A stretch of DNA of 64,000 nucleotides from DATBSK01 sp964501785. GTDB taxonomy: Bacteria > Actinomycetota > Acidimicrobiia > IMCC26256 > PALSA-555. Positions 26,102 through 34,314 of the stretch are shown piece by piece (the stretch's first letter is position 1; every line of letters starts with the position of its first letter). Made by a program: the position numbers and the translations under genes. The stretch covers positions 1 to 64,000 of the forward strand of contig CAZCUD010000006.1 of NCBI GenBank assembly GCA_964501785.1. Reading direction: 5' to 3'. The notes beneath the pieces are model-generated. The model was not told where the DNA came from. It was given only the letters and a program-made list of their open reading frames with translations, and did not search any database.

Positions 26102-27442
26102 AGGGGTTGGTGGGGCGAGGAGCGCGAGGGTGAGGGCGGCGGTCCAGGAGAAGTCCGGGGCGCCGTAGCCGTCGCCGTCGAGCGGGGAGAAGTACTCCCA
26201 GCAGCCCGCCCGGTCGACGAGCTCGAGGGTGCGGTGCGCGAGCTCGTCGGCGCTCGCCTCATCGCCCACGGCCCGCAGCCCCTCGATCACCAGCCAGTTG
26301 GTGTTGACCCACGTCGGACCCCGCCAGTAGCGCGCCTCGTCGAAGCGTCGATCGTCGAGGGGGACCGACGGGACGGGGTACCTCGGCCAGCAGCGGCGCT
26401 CGTCGAGCAGCAGCGCGCGCAGGCGCTCGGTCTGCTCGGGCGTGGGGAGCCGAGCCAACAGCGGGAGGAACGTGGCGACGGTCGGGAGCCTCACGAGCGC
26501 ACCCGTCGTCCGATCGCGCGGGTAGTACTGGCCCGTCTCGTCGTCCCACAGCTCGGTGAACGCCCCGCGCGTCGAGTCGAACCGGCGCTGGAGCTCCTCG
26601 CTCACGGGCTGATCGAGCTCGACCGCCATCGCCGCGATCGCGTCGTTGGACGCGGCGAGGAGCGCGTTGAACGCGAGGTCCTCGACGAGCACCGACCTCT
26701 CGGGTGGCATCCGGCGCAGGTCGAAGCCGCTCCGCTGCGCGCGGTGCACGAGCGCGAGCATGCGCAGACCGTCGTCGTCGCTGAGGCGCTGCGCGGCGGG
26801 CGCGTAGCGCGTGTCACGGCGCAGGAGCCGCGCCACGCGCGAGAGGCGGAGCTTGAGCGCCACGTCGAGCCACCACGGCCCCCGCATGCGTCGCAGGAGT
26901 CGCGTCCACGGCGGGGTCGTGTCGAGCCCGCACTCCCACGGGTGGATCAGGGTGACGAGCCCGCGACCGTCGGGGTCGCGCTCTCGGTACAGCCACTCGT
27001 GGTAGCGGAGGACGCGCGGATACAGGTCGGCGAGGAACGCGCGCCGCTCGTCGCCGACGAGCGCTTCGGCAACCCGCCACACGGCCAGCCCGGCGACCGG
27101 CGGCTGGGTGATGCACGACGTCTCCACGTCGCGCGGCGCCTCGGGGAACGACCTCGAGCGCCAGATGTGGCGGCTCCCCGCATCGGAGACCTCCGGCGTG
27201 AAGATCATGTGGGGCAGCATCCCGTTCGCCCACTGCCCCCGGAACACGGCGCGCAGCTCGTCAGCGGCCCGTCCCGCGTCGTGGCGCGCCAAGCCGATCG
27301 CGACGAAGCACGAGTCCCACAGCCACTGGTGCGGGTAGAAGCGCTCGGCCGGGCAGGTCCAGCTGCCGCGCCGGTTCCGGTCCAGCACCGCGAGTGCCCG
27401 ATCGGCCAGGCTCGTGCGGTCCACGGGTGGGCCGTCGGGCAC
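26099..27442 (-). CDS. GH63-like (mannosylglycerate hydrolase-type) glycosidase
   Basis: A 447-aa (alpha/alpha)6-barrel glycoside hydrolase. CPAERFYPHQWLWDSCFVAIGLAR, GMLPHMIF, QPPVAGLAVWRV, ARYWRGPTWVNTNWLVIEGL and YGAPDFSWTAAL are the conserved elements of the MGH1-like/GH63 C-terminal domain group. Acidic residues in LWDS and near the C-terminus are the probable catalytic pair. Substrate may be a compatible solute such as mannosyl- or glucosylglycerate, or an alpha-glucoside. The GTG at 27442 has TATCCT 7 nt upstream and no ribosome binding site, so a leaderless start is likely. Confidence 0.8.
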   Translation of the reverse strand: MPDGPPVDRTSLADRALAVLDRNRRGSWTCPAERFYPHQWLWDSCFVAIGLARHDAGRAADELRAVFRGQWANGMLPHMIFTPEVSDAGSRHIWRSRSFPEAPRDVETSCITQPPVAGLAVWRVAEALVGDERRAFLADLYPRVLRYHEWLYRERDPDGRGLVTLIHPWECGLDTTPPWTRLLRRMRGPWWLDVALKLRLSRVARLLRRDTRYAPAAQRLSDDDGLRMLALVHRAQRSGFDLRRMPPERSVLVEDLAFNALLAASNDAIAAMAVELDQPVSEELQRRFDSTRGAFTELWDDETGQYYPRDRTTGALVRLPTVATFLPLLARLPTPEQTERLRALLLDERRCWPRYPVPSVPLDDRRFDEARYWRGPTWVNTNWLVIEGLRAVGDEASADELAHRTLELVDRAGCWEYFSPLDGDGYGAPDFSWTAALTLALLAPPTP

Positions 27443-27449
27443 GGGTGGG

Positions 27450-27455
27450 AGGATA
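27450..27455 (-). promoter_or_regulatory. -10 element of leaderless glycosidase promoter
   Basis: TATCCT on the minus strand, exactly 7 nt before the GTG start at 27442. It also lies 8 bp from the divergent sulfotransferase ATG, so the two genes share a very short regulatory region. Confidence 0.5.
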
Positions 27456-27463
27456 ACGACACC

Positions 27464-28702
27464 ATGGAGTGGGACCCCGGCGAGCGCCCGGCGTGGGTGC
27501 GCCACGCGATCGCGGGCGAGGGCGGGCCCCAGTACGCGGTCGCGGCCGAGCCCTTCGACGCCGACGAGCTCGTCGCCGAGGCGGCGCTCCGTGCGGGCAC
27601 CGACGACTTCGGCGGCGACTCCTACGCCGAGCCACTGGGCATCGTCGTGCGCTCGATCGAGGAGGAGGCCGATCTCCACGTCGTCGGACGCTGGCGCGTC
27701 CGCGAGGTGATCGTCCGGTACCTCGAGAGCCGCGCGCGCGTCGTGCGCGCGGTCTCGGAGACCCCGGCGATCGAGCGGCGGCCCGTGCGGTCGCCCATCG
27801 TCGTCACCGGTAGTCCGCGCGCCGGGACCTCGATCATGCACGAGCTGCTCGCCATCGACCCCGGGCACCGAGCACCGATGGCGTGGGAGTACTGGTCGCC
27901 CGCCCCGTCGCCCGACCCCCTGACCTGGGAGTCCGATCCCCGGGTGCGCCTCGCCGGCTTCGACGTGCGCCTCACCGCGGCCCTGGCGCCGGCGTTCGAC
28001 GGCATGCACGAGCAGGGCGCACGGATACCCCGTGAGGACTCGTCGGCCATGGGACTCGACCTGCGCACCGACGTGCTGGCCGCGCACTACCCGGTGACGT
28101 CGTACCGCAAGTACCTCGCCGCCGACGACCTGCGCACCGCCTACGAGTGGCACCGGCGGATCCTCCAGGTGCTCCAGCACCGCGACGACGACGTGACCTG
28201 GGTCGTGAAGTGGCCCGGGCACGTCAACCACGTACCGGTCATGCTCGACACCTATCCCGACGCGCGACTGGTGGTGTGCCACCGCGACCCGCTGGCGATG
28301 CTGAGCTCGGTGACGAGCCTCGCCGCGACGCTCCAATGGGCCCACGCCGAGCACGTCGACTACCGGGCGGTCGCACGCGAGCAGGCCGAGACGTTCGCCA
28401 CCGCCTGCGACCGTCTGCTCGAGGCCCGACGGAGCGGCGCCATCGACGAGTCGCGGGTGATCGACGTGCGGTTCGAGGAGTTCGTGGCCGACCAGGTGGG
28501 TGCGGTCCGCGCGGTGCACGAGCACTTCGGGCTCGACTTCGGACCCGAGGTCGAAGGTCGCGTCCGTGCGCACCTCGATGCGAAGCCACGCGGACGACAC
28601 GGGGGCCACGAGCACGCCTTCGAGGCGCTCGGGCTCGACGCCGACGAGCTGAGGGCGCGCTTCGCGGCCTATCAGGACCACTTCGGGATCCGGTCGGAGT
28701 GA
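27464..28702 (+). CDS. Sulfotransferase family protein
   Basis: A 412-aa Stf-type sulfotransferase using PAPS. The 5'-phosphosulfate loop TGSPRAGTS is near residue 115, and the 3'-phosphate-binding segment VVCHRDPLAMLSSVTS follows about 160 residues later. VKWPGHVNHVPVMLDTYPDA lies between. The acceptor is unknown; actinobacterial relatives sulfate glycolipids or hydroxylated lipids. It starts 21 bp from the divergent glycosidase gene and overlaps the next DUF1214 gene. Confidence 0.87.
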   Translation: MEWDPGERPAWVRHAIAGEGGPQYAVAAEPFDADELVAEAALRAGTDDFGGDSYAEPLGIVVRSIEEEADLHVVGRWRVREVIVRYLESRARVVRAVSETPAIERRPVRSPIVVTGSPRAGTSIMHELLAIDPGHRAPMAWEYWSPAPSPDPLTWESDPRVRLAGFDVRLTAALAPAFDGMHEQGARIPREDSSAMGLDLRTDVLAAHYPVTSYRKYLAADDLRTAYEWHRRILQVLQHRDDDVTWVVKWPGHVNHVPVMLDTYPDARLVVCHRDPLAMLSSVTSLAATLQWAHAEHVDYRAVAREQAETFATACDRLLEARRSGAIDESRVIDVRFEEFVADQVGAVRAVHEHFGLDFGPEVEGRVRAHLDAKPRGRHGGHEHAFEALGLDADELRARFAAYQDHFGIRSE

Positions 28703-29910
28703 GCGCGTCGATGGCGGACCGAGGGGGCGGGGCACGGGTCGTCGACGGCCGGGCGTGGCGCGAGTTCTGCGACCGGCTGGCCCGGGTCGGCGAGGAGATG
28801 CTCGGCCCGGAGTTCCCCGGCACCGATCGCGATCGGGCCGAGGGGTACCGGCACCTCGCCAACCAGGTCGTCGCCTGGCTGAGCTGGGAGATCGGCTATC
28901 CGCACGCGACGCACCCGGCGTTCTTCCGGCAGAACGACCAGGTGGTGCGCTGGGGCGGTCCGAACGTCGACCAGGTGACGCGTCGCGCGCGCGTGAGCGG
29001 CGACGGCATCTACGAGCTGACCGGCACCATGGGCGCGTGCGAGGAGTTCATCCTCACCGTCAAGGACGGCGACATGCACATGGAGCGCTACGGCATCCTC
29101 TCCGAGACGTTGGCGAGCGAGCTCGGGATCGGGCCGGGTGACGACTTCAGCATCACGCTATCGGCCAGCGAGCCCGAAGGTGACGTGACGAGCTGGGTGC
29201 GGCTGCACCCGGACGCGCGGATGCTCAACCTCCGTGAGTACTACTTCGAGTGGCAGCCCCGTGCGCCCGCCCTCGTCACCATCGAGCGCCTCGACACCGC
29301 CGGCACCGCGCCCCCGGTGCTGACGCCCGAGCGCGTCGGAGAGATGCTCGACGAGGCCGCGACGATCGTCGAGCGGTCGATCGGCTACTGGAACGACTAC
29401 CTGCGCGCCGCCAAGGCCGAGCTGCCCCCCAACACGATGGGCGCGCCCCGCCACAACCCGGGCGGCTCGTCACGGATCCACTACTCGTTCGGGTTCTTCG
29501 AGCTCGAGCCGGGGCAGGCGCTCGTGCTCGAGGCCGGCCCGCCCGATGCCCGCTTCTGGGACGTGCAGCTCTACACGATGGGCTGGTTCGAGCCCTTCGA
29601 CTACGCGAACCACACGACGAGCCTCAACCACACCCAGACCGTGCTGTCGTCCGACGGCCGGTTCCGCGCGGTCGTCGCGGCCACCGACCCCGGCGTCCCC
29701 AACTGGCTCGACACCGAGGGTCGGGCCGAGGGGATGATCACCCACCGCTGGATCGACACCCGCGCGGAGCCGACGATCGAGGCGCGCCTCGTCGACGTCG
29801 ATGACCTCCGGGCGGTGCTCCCGCCGGACACGCCCACGGTGGACGCGTCGACACGCCGGGCGGAGATCCGCGCCCGCCAGCGCCACGTGGCGTGGCGCTA
29901 CCGCACCTGA
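28699..29910 (+). CDS. DUF1214-domain protein
   Basis: The GTG at 28699 overlaps the sulfotransferase stop (GTGA) and gives 403 aa; an ATG at 28711 is an alternative. Conserved pieces are HYSFGFFELEPGQALVLEAGPPDARFWDVQLY and ATDPGVPNWLDTEGRAEGMITHRW, matching the paralogue at 24931. No known enzymatic motif. Coupling to the sulfotransferase suggests that both act on the same compound or surface lipid. Confidence 0.8.
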   Translation: MSASMADRGGGARVVDGRAWREFCDRLARVGEEMLGPEFPGTDRDRAEGYRHLANQVVAWLSWEIGYPHATHPAFFRQNDQVVRWGGPNVDQVTRRARVSGDGIYELTGTMGACEEFILTVKDGDMHMERYGILSETLASELGIGPGDDFSITLSASEPEGDVTSWVRLHPDARMLNLREYYFEWQPRAPALVTIERLDTAGTAPPVLTPERVGEMLDEAATIVERSIGYWNDYLRAAKAELPPNTMGAPRHNPGGSSRIHYSFGFFELEPGQALVLEAGPPDARFWDVQLYTMGWFEPFDYANHTTSLNHTQTVLSSDGRFRAVVAATDPGVPNWLDTEGRAEGMITHRWIDTRAEPTIEARLVDVDDLRAVLPPDTPTVDASTRRAEIRARQRHVAWRYRT

Positions 29911-29926
29911 GCCGACGTCGCCCGGA

Positions 29927-29932
29927 TACCGT
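29927..29932 (+). promoter_or_regulatory. -10 element of leaderless MDR promoter
   Basis: TACCGT is exactly 7 nt before the ATG at 29940, with no ribosome binding site between. Confidence 0.5.
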
Positions 29933-29939
29933 CGGGCTG

Positions 29940-30917
29940 ATGCGGGCCTGGCAGGTCGACCGAGCGGGGGAGCCGCTCGACGTGCTCGAGCTCGTGGAGT
30001 GCGATCCTCCCGTGGCCGGCCCGGGTGACCTGCGCATCGGGGTGCGCGCCGCCGCGCTCGGCCTCCCCGACGTGCTGATGTGCCGGGCGACGTACCCGTT
30101 GACGCCCTCCGGGCGGTTCACGCCGGGTCAGGAGGTGGCCGGCGTGGTGCTCGAAGCGGGCGCCGACGCGCCGTTCGCCGTCGGCGATCGCGTGATGGGC
30201 GTCACCGACTTCGTGCACGGTCGCGGCGGCTTCGCCGACGAGACGATCGTCACGTGCGACAACGCGTTCCCGGTCCCCGCCGCGATGAGCGATGCCGACG
30301 CCGCGGGCTTCCGGATCGGGTACCCGACCGCCTGGATCGGGCTCGTGCGTCGAGGGTGCCTGGTGGAGGGCGACGACCTGTTGGTGCTGGGCGCGGCGGG
30401 CGGCTCGGGTGCCGCGGCGATCCAGGTCGGGGCCGCACTCGGCGCGCGCGTCGTGGCGGTCGCGGCCGGGCCCGAGAAGTGCGCGTACTGCGAGACGCTC
30501 GGCGCAGACGTCGTCATCGACCGGCGCGCCGCCGACGTCGCCGAGACGGTCCGCGAGGTCACTGGCGGGCGCGGGGTCGACCTCGTGTTCGACCCCGTCG
30601 GTGGCACGGCCGGCGAGGAGGCGGTGCACCTCCTGGCGCGTGGCGGGCGGTTCCTCGCCGTCGGCTTCGCGGCGGGGCGCTGGCCCGACGTCGACGTCGC
30701 CCGCTTGGTGGGCCGCAACGCATCCGCCCTCGGCGTGTACGTCGGCGCGTACGACCGCGTCGATCACGAGGCCGACCACGCCGCGTTGCTCACGCTGTTC
30801 GAGGCCGGTCGGCTGTACAGCGTGGTGACCCGGACCGTGGGGTTCGACGAGATCCCCGCCGCGCTCGACGTGATCGCCCGGGGCGAGGTGATCGGCAAGA
30901 CCGTCGCCGTGCGGTGA
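29940..30917 (+). CDS. NADPH:quinone oxidoreductase-like MDR protein
   Basis: A 325-aa zinc-independent MDR enzyme. The GroES-like N-terminal domain ends near 120, then LLVLGAAGGSGAAAIQVGAALGARVVAV binds NADPH and GRGVDLVFDPVGG is the usual quinone reductase signature. RRAADVAETVREVTGGRG is typical of the acyl/crotonyl-type subgroup. It would reduce an activated double bond or quinone. Its start follows the DUF1214 gene by 29 bp but has its own -10 box. Confidence 0.87.
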   Translation: MRAWQVDRAGEPLDVLELVECDPPVAGPGDLRIGVRAAALGLPDVLMCRATYPLTPSGRFTPGQEVAGVVLEAGADAPFAVGDRVMGVTDFVHGRGGFADETIVTCDNAFPVPAAMSDADAAGFRIGYPTAWIGLVRRGCLVEGDDLLVLGAAGGSGAAAIQVGAALGARVVAVAAGPEKCAYCETLGADVVIDRRAADVAETVREVTGGRGVDLVFDPVGGTAGEEAVHLLARGGRFLAVGFAAGRWPDVDVARLVGRNASALGVYVGAYDRVDHEADHAALLTLFEAGRLYSVVTRTVGFDEIPAALDVIARGEVIGKTVAVR

Positions 30918-30973
30918 CTGGCCGCCGGGCGAGGCCTCGGGGGAGACTGCCGCCGGACGCCGAACAGGACGCG

Positions 30974-31017
30974 GAGCGAGCGACCGCGGGTCGGGTGCCC
31001 CGGACCGCAGCGAGCGA
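30974..31017. repeat. GGGTACCC-type palindromic repeat, diverged copy
   Basis: The GAGCGAGCG ... CCGCAGCGAGCGA segment matches the core of the 116-bp repeat at 57.5 and 58.6 kb with about four mismatches. The centre reads CGGGTGCCCCGG instead of CGGGTACCCCGG. It ends about 20 bp before the MaoC gene, as the other copies precede acyl-CoA dehydrogenase genes. Confidence 0.6.
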
Positions 31018-31038
31018 TGCCACAGAGGAGGACGCGAG

Positions 31039-31899
31039 ATGCCCTTGAACCCCGACGCGGTGGGGACCGAGACCGAGCCGTCGGAGGCCACCTGGTCGTC
31101 GAAGGACAGCCTCCTCTACGCCCTGGGCGTGGGCGCCGGGGCCTCCGACCCGACCGGCTTCGAGCTCGAGTTCACGACCGAGAACTCCGAGGGCGTGACC
31201 CAGCGGGCGCTGCCGACCATGCCGGTGGTCATCAACCCGCGCGAGTCGAAGGGTCCGTCGCCCTTCGAGGCGATCGGCAAGTTCGACTGGGCGATGCTCG
31301 TGCACGGTGAGCAGGCGGTCACCCTGCACCAGCCGCTCCCGGCCGAGGGCACGGCGATGATGAAGAGCCGCGTCGCCGCGATGTACGACAAGGGCAAGGC
31401 CGCGGTGGTCGTCCTCGAGAACGAGGCGACCGACGAGTCGGGCCAGCCGCTCTTCTCGACGACGATGTCGGCGTTCATCCGCGGCGAGGGTGGTTGGGGC
31501 GGCGATCGTGGGCCGAGCGGGCCGCGCAACGTCGCGCCCGAGCGCGAGCCCGACAAGGTGGTCTCCTACGACACCCGTCCCGACCAGGCGTTGCTCTACC
31601 GACTGAGCGGCGACCGCAACCCGCTGCACTCCGACCCGTCGTTCGCGAAGCTCGCCGGCTTCGACAAGCCGATCCTGCACGGCCTGTGCACGTACGGGTT
31701 CACCGGTCGGGCGCTGCTGCACGGGCTCTGCGACGGCGATCCCTCGCGCTTCAAGCACATGGAGGGCCGCTTCTCGACGCCGGTGTTCCCGGGAGAGCGG
31801 CTCGACGTGTGCATGTGGATCGACGGCAGCGAAGCGGTGTTCCAGACCCGAGTCGGTGACAACGTGGTCATCGACGCGGGCAAGGTCGTCTTCGCCTGA
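31039..31899 (+). CDS. MaoC-like (R)-specific enoyl-CoA hydratase
   Basis: A 286-aa double-hotdog hydratase. The C-terminal half has the hydratase-2 motif YRLSGDRNPLHSDPSFAKLAGFDKPILHG, with the catalytic Asp/His of D-x4-H; the N-terminal half is the degenerate hotdog. The length matches actinobacterial and eukaryotic-like MFE2 hydratase domains. It would hydrate 2-enoyl-CoA of a fatty acid or sterol side chain. GAGGAGG is well placed before the ATG. Confidence 0.9.
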   Translation: MPLNPDAVGTETEPSEATWSSKDSLLYALGVGAGASDPTGFELEFTTENSEGVTQRALPTMPVVINPRESKGPSPFEAIGKFDWAMLVHGEQAVTLHQPLPAEGTAMMKSRVAAMYDKGKAAVVVLENEATDESGQPLFSTTMSAFIRGEGGWGGDRGPSGPRNVAPEREPDKVVSYDTRPDQALLYRLSGDRNPLHSDPSFAKLAGFDKPILHGLCTYGFTGRALLHGLCDGDPSRFKHMEGRFSTPVFPGERLDVCMWIDGSEAVFQTRVGDNVVIDAGKVVFA

Positions 31900-31942
31900 C
31901 TCGCGAGCGCAGCGCGCACGCGGCCGAGCCTGCTCCGGGACG

Positions 31943-32419
31943 TCAGGCCGCCCTACGGGTCGTGATGCGCGCCGCGACGAACGCGCCCAACATGCCGATC
32001 GCGGACGCGATCACCACCTGCGTGAAGACCTGACCGGGGCTCAGCGCGGCGTCGTCGCCGCTGAACAGCGCACGGCCGTCCTCGCGCACGCTCCAGATCA
32101 CGATCCGGATCGGGATCCACAGGATGAACGCGCCGAGCCCGGCGAGGGCGCCGTGGGTGAGGGGTGCGTCGGGCCGCCACCGTCCTGCGACCCACCCGGC
32201 GCTGCCGTACGCGACCAGGATCAGGACGAAGAGCGGGTAGATCCACCCGCTGTCGTCGAAGTCGTGGACCTCGCGGTCGAGGACTGCCCGCAGGACCGTG
32301 ACCGGGACGATGACGGCGAGGCCGTAGAGCGCGCCCCGCAGCACGACGCGCCAGTCGATCCCGTCGGGGTCGGGGTTCGTGTCCCGCTCGGGACCCGTCG
32401 TCGACATCGGCTCGGTCAT
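31943..32419 (-). CDS. Four-helix membrane protein of unknown function
   Basis: A 158-aa protein with four predicted membrane segments: VVLRGALYGLAVIVPVTVL, WIYPLFVLILVAYGSAGWVAG, HGALAGLGAFILWIPIRIVIW and FTQVVIASAIGMLGAFVAA. AGGAG lies 9 nt before the ATG at 32419. It follows the exchanger gene by 19 bp in the same direction, so it may be an accessory subunit or simply co-transcribed. No family recognised. Confidence 0.72.
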   Translation of the reverse strand: MTEPMSTTGPERDTNPDPDGIDWRVVLRGALYGLAVIVPVTVLRAVLDREVHDFDDSGWIYPLFVLILVAYGSAGWVAGRWRPDAPLTHGALAGLGAFILWIPIRIVIWSVREDGRALFSGDDAALSPGQVFTQVVIASAIGMLGAFVAARITTRRAA

Positions 32420-32438
32420 CGCTCAGCGCTCCTGCTGG

Positions 32439-33749
32439 TCACGGGCCAGCGGGGCCGGCGGCCGGGGCGGGGTCGTGGGCCAGCTCTCGGACGGGCGTGC
32501 GGAAGGCGTCACGCAACAAGGGTCGCACGGCGTGACGCTGGCGGGCGACCAGCACCGCGGCCAGCACCAAGTAGAGGATCGCCACCGCGAGACGCTCCAC
32601 CTCCCGCACGTCGGCGGGCAGGACCCCGCCCAGCACGAACTGGGCCAGGAACAGCCCCAGCAGCGCGAAGGCCTCCCGAACGGACACGCTGCGGCTGAGG
32701 AGGATCGCGACCGCGAAGGCGGACTGGGCCGCGGTGAGGAAGAGCTCCTCCTGCTGCCGGCCGTCGAGCGGGAGGCCGCTGAGCGCGCCGCCGGCGATCA
32801 CGAAGACGATCGGCAGCGTCCCGACGAGCAGCGTCCACTGGTTGACCTTCGACGAGACGAGCATGCCGAGCCCGCCGTTGGTGTTGAGGCGCCAGGCGAA
32901 GAGCGCCGCGACGAGCAGCTCCGGTGCCTCCGAGGCGAGCGGGGCGAGCCACTGCACGAGCAGGAACGTGCTGACGCCGAACTCCTCGCCGGTCTGCACG
33001 AGCGACTCGGCGAACGGCTCCGCGCACATCACGATCGCGAACGCGGCGAAGAGGAGCACCGCCGCCACGGTGATGCGGCGACGGGTCCTCGGCATCGCGC
33101 CGAACAGCTGTGCGGGCCCGACCAGCGTCGGCTCCTCGGCCGGCGTGCGCGAGATCCGGAGCGCGTAGGCGACGTAGAGCGCGACCAGGATCGCCGCGTC
33201 CCACAGCGTCAGGTGGTCCTTGAACGCCAGGGTCAGCGAGTAGAGGGTCGCGATCACGAGGAAGCCGATCTCGATCGCGTGCGGGCGGTCGAGGCGAACC
33301 TCGGTGTCGATCTCGCCGGTGTAGCCCTCCCGCCGGGCGGTCGAGCGCAGCCGCCAGGCCGCGAGCAGCACCACCAGCGGCCAACCGATGCCGATGAGCA
33401 GTCGGTTGCCGCCGGTCATGTTGGCCAGCGCGAGCGGCGCGTAGGTCTCGGGATCGCTGCCGGCCTTGAACGCGAACGTGAAGTCGACCGCGTACTCCGG
33501 GAGCACGGCGATCAGGGCGAGGACCGCGAGCGCGAGGCCGCGCGACACGTCGAGCTCGAGGGCCTCGGCGCCCCACGCGAGGAGGAACGCGGCGCCCACC
33601 ACGGCGATGCCGAACACCGCGGCACCGACGAGCTCGGGCACGTGGACCCCGGCGAGCGAGAGCACGAGGCCCGGGAGCGCAGCCCCCGCCGCCAGGCCGA
33701 TCGCCAGCAGCTTGCGCGGCCGGTGGTCGACGACGCCGGCATCGGTCAC
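32439..33749 (-). CDS. CaCA-family cation (Na+/Ca2+ or H+/Ca2+) exchanger
   Basis: A 436-aa membrane antiporter with about 11 helices. The two inverted alpha-repeats are visible: LIAVLPEYAVDFTFAFKAG ... ANMTGGNRLLIG, and WLAPLASEAPELLVAALFAWR ... SSKVNQWTLLVG. The acidic residues in LPEY and SEAPE are the ion-binding positions of the family. Likely role: Ca2+ efflux. The GTG at 33749 has TAGGAT 8 nt upstream and no ribosome binding site, consistent with a leaderless transcript. Confidence 0.87.
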   Translation of the reverse strand: MTDAGVVDHRPRKLLAIGLAAGAALPGLVLSLAGVHVPELVGAAVFGIAVVGAAFLLAWGAEALELDVSRGLALAVLALIAVLPEYAVDFTFAFKAGSDPETYAPLALANMTGGNRLLIGIGWPLVVLLAAWRLRSTARREGYTGEIDTEVRLDRPHAIEIGFLVIATLYSLTLAFKDHLTLWDAAILVALYVAYALRISRTPAEEPTLVGPAQLFGAMPRTRRRITVAAVLLFAAFAIVMCAEPFAESLVQTGEEFGVSTFLLVQWLAPLASEAPELLVAALFAWRLNTNGGLGMLVSSKVNQWTLLVGTLPIVFVIAGGALSGLPLDGRQQEELFLTAAQSAFAVAILLSRSVSVREAFALLGLFLAQFVLGGVLPADVREVERLAVAILYLVLAAVLVARQRHAVRPLLRDAFRTPVRELAHDPAPAAGPAGP

Positions 33750-33757
33750 GGGCGCCG

Positions 33758-33763
33758 ATCCTA
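33758..33763 (-). promoter_or_regulatory. -10 element of leaderless exchanger promoter
   Basis: TAGGAT on the minus strand, 8 nt before the GTG start at 33749. Confidence 0.45.
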
Positions 33764-33992
33764 CGAGTCACCTCTCGGGGCGCCGGACCGAGCCGCCACC
33801 CCCCGGCCGAGGCCGGGACGGGTCCGAGCCGGGGTTGGGGGAGCGGGATCCGGGGAAGGACACCGTCGGGCGGTGACGCTCCCCGCGCCGGGTCGGACGG
33901 CAGGCGAGGCGCGGGACCGGAATAGATCGGCCGTCACCGTGGTTGTCGAGATGCTCGCCCCCGGTCCCCCCGAGGCGAGTGAGGAGAGAGCG

Positions 33993-34229
33993 ATGAGCGG
34001 CACGTGGCGTGACCAGGCGCGATGCCGAGGCGTGGACCCCCAGGTCTTCCATCCTGCGGAGGAGGACGAGGCGGGCGCCGAGGCGGCGAAGGCGATCTGC
34101 GAGCTCTGCCCCGTGCGAGAGCCCTGTCTCGAGTTCGCGATCTCCGCGCGCGAGAAGGAGGGCGTCTGGGGCGGTCTCACCGCGCGGGAGCGTCGCCGGC
34201 TCGTCCGTCAGCGCCGCCGCTCCGCCTGA
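33993..34229 (+). CDS. WhiB-family Fe-S transcriptional regulator
   Basis: A 78-aa Wbl protein. The four cluster ligands are C11, C36, C39 and C45 (C-x24-C-x2-C-x5-C), followed by the beta-turn GVWGGLT and a basic C-terminal tail RRRLVRQRRRSA that contacts DNA. Wbl proteins bind [4Fe-4S] and partner the principal sigma factor; they are confined to actinobacteria and their phages. The start follows GAGGAGAGAG. Which paralogue this is cannot be decided from the window. Confidence 0.93.
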   Translation: MSGTWRDQARCRGVDPQVFHPAEEDEAGAEAAKAICELCPVREPCLEFAISAREKEGVWGGLTARERRRLVRQRRRSA

Positions 34230-34302
34230 GCCCCCCTGATCGGGGCCGCTCGCGCCCGGGGTGAAGCAGCGGGGCGAACCCGGGGCGTCGGGAGGCGGCC
34301 GG

Positions 34303-34308
34303 TAGCCT
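34303..34308 (+). promoter_or_regulatory. -10 element of leaderless acyl-CoA dehydrogenase promoter
   Basis: TAGCCT is 6 nt before the GTG at 34315, with no ribosome binding site. Confidence 0.45.
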
Positions 34309-34314
34309 GCTCCG

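Noticed and set aside
27443..28735. Upstream extension of the glycosidase reading frame
   Set aside because: It runs antisense through the sulfotransferase. The family domain begins just after the GTG at 27442, which has its own -10 box.
33795..33820. CCCGGCC-GA-GGCCGGG hairpin in the 243-bp gap before whiB
   Set aside because: The stem is short and its loop too small, and both flanking genes are transcribed away from it, so a terminator role makes no sense. The gap otherwise shows only the two promoters.
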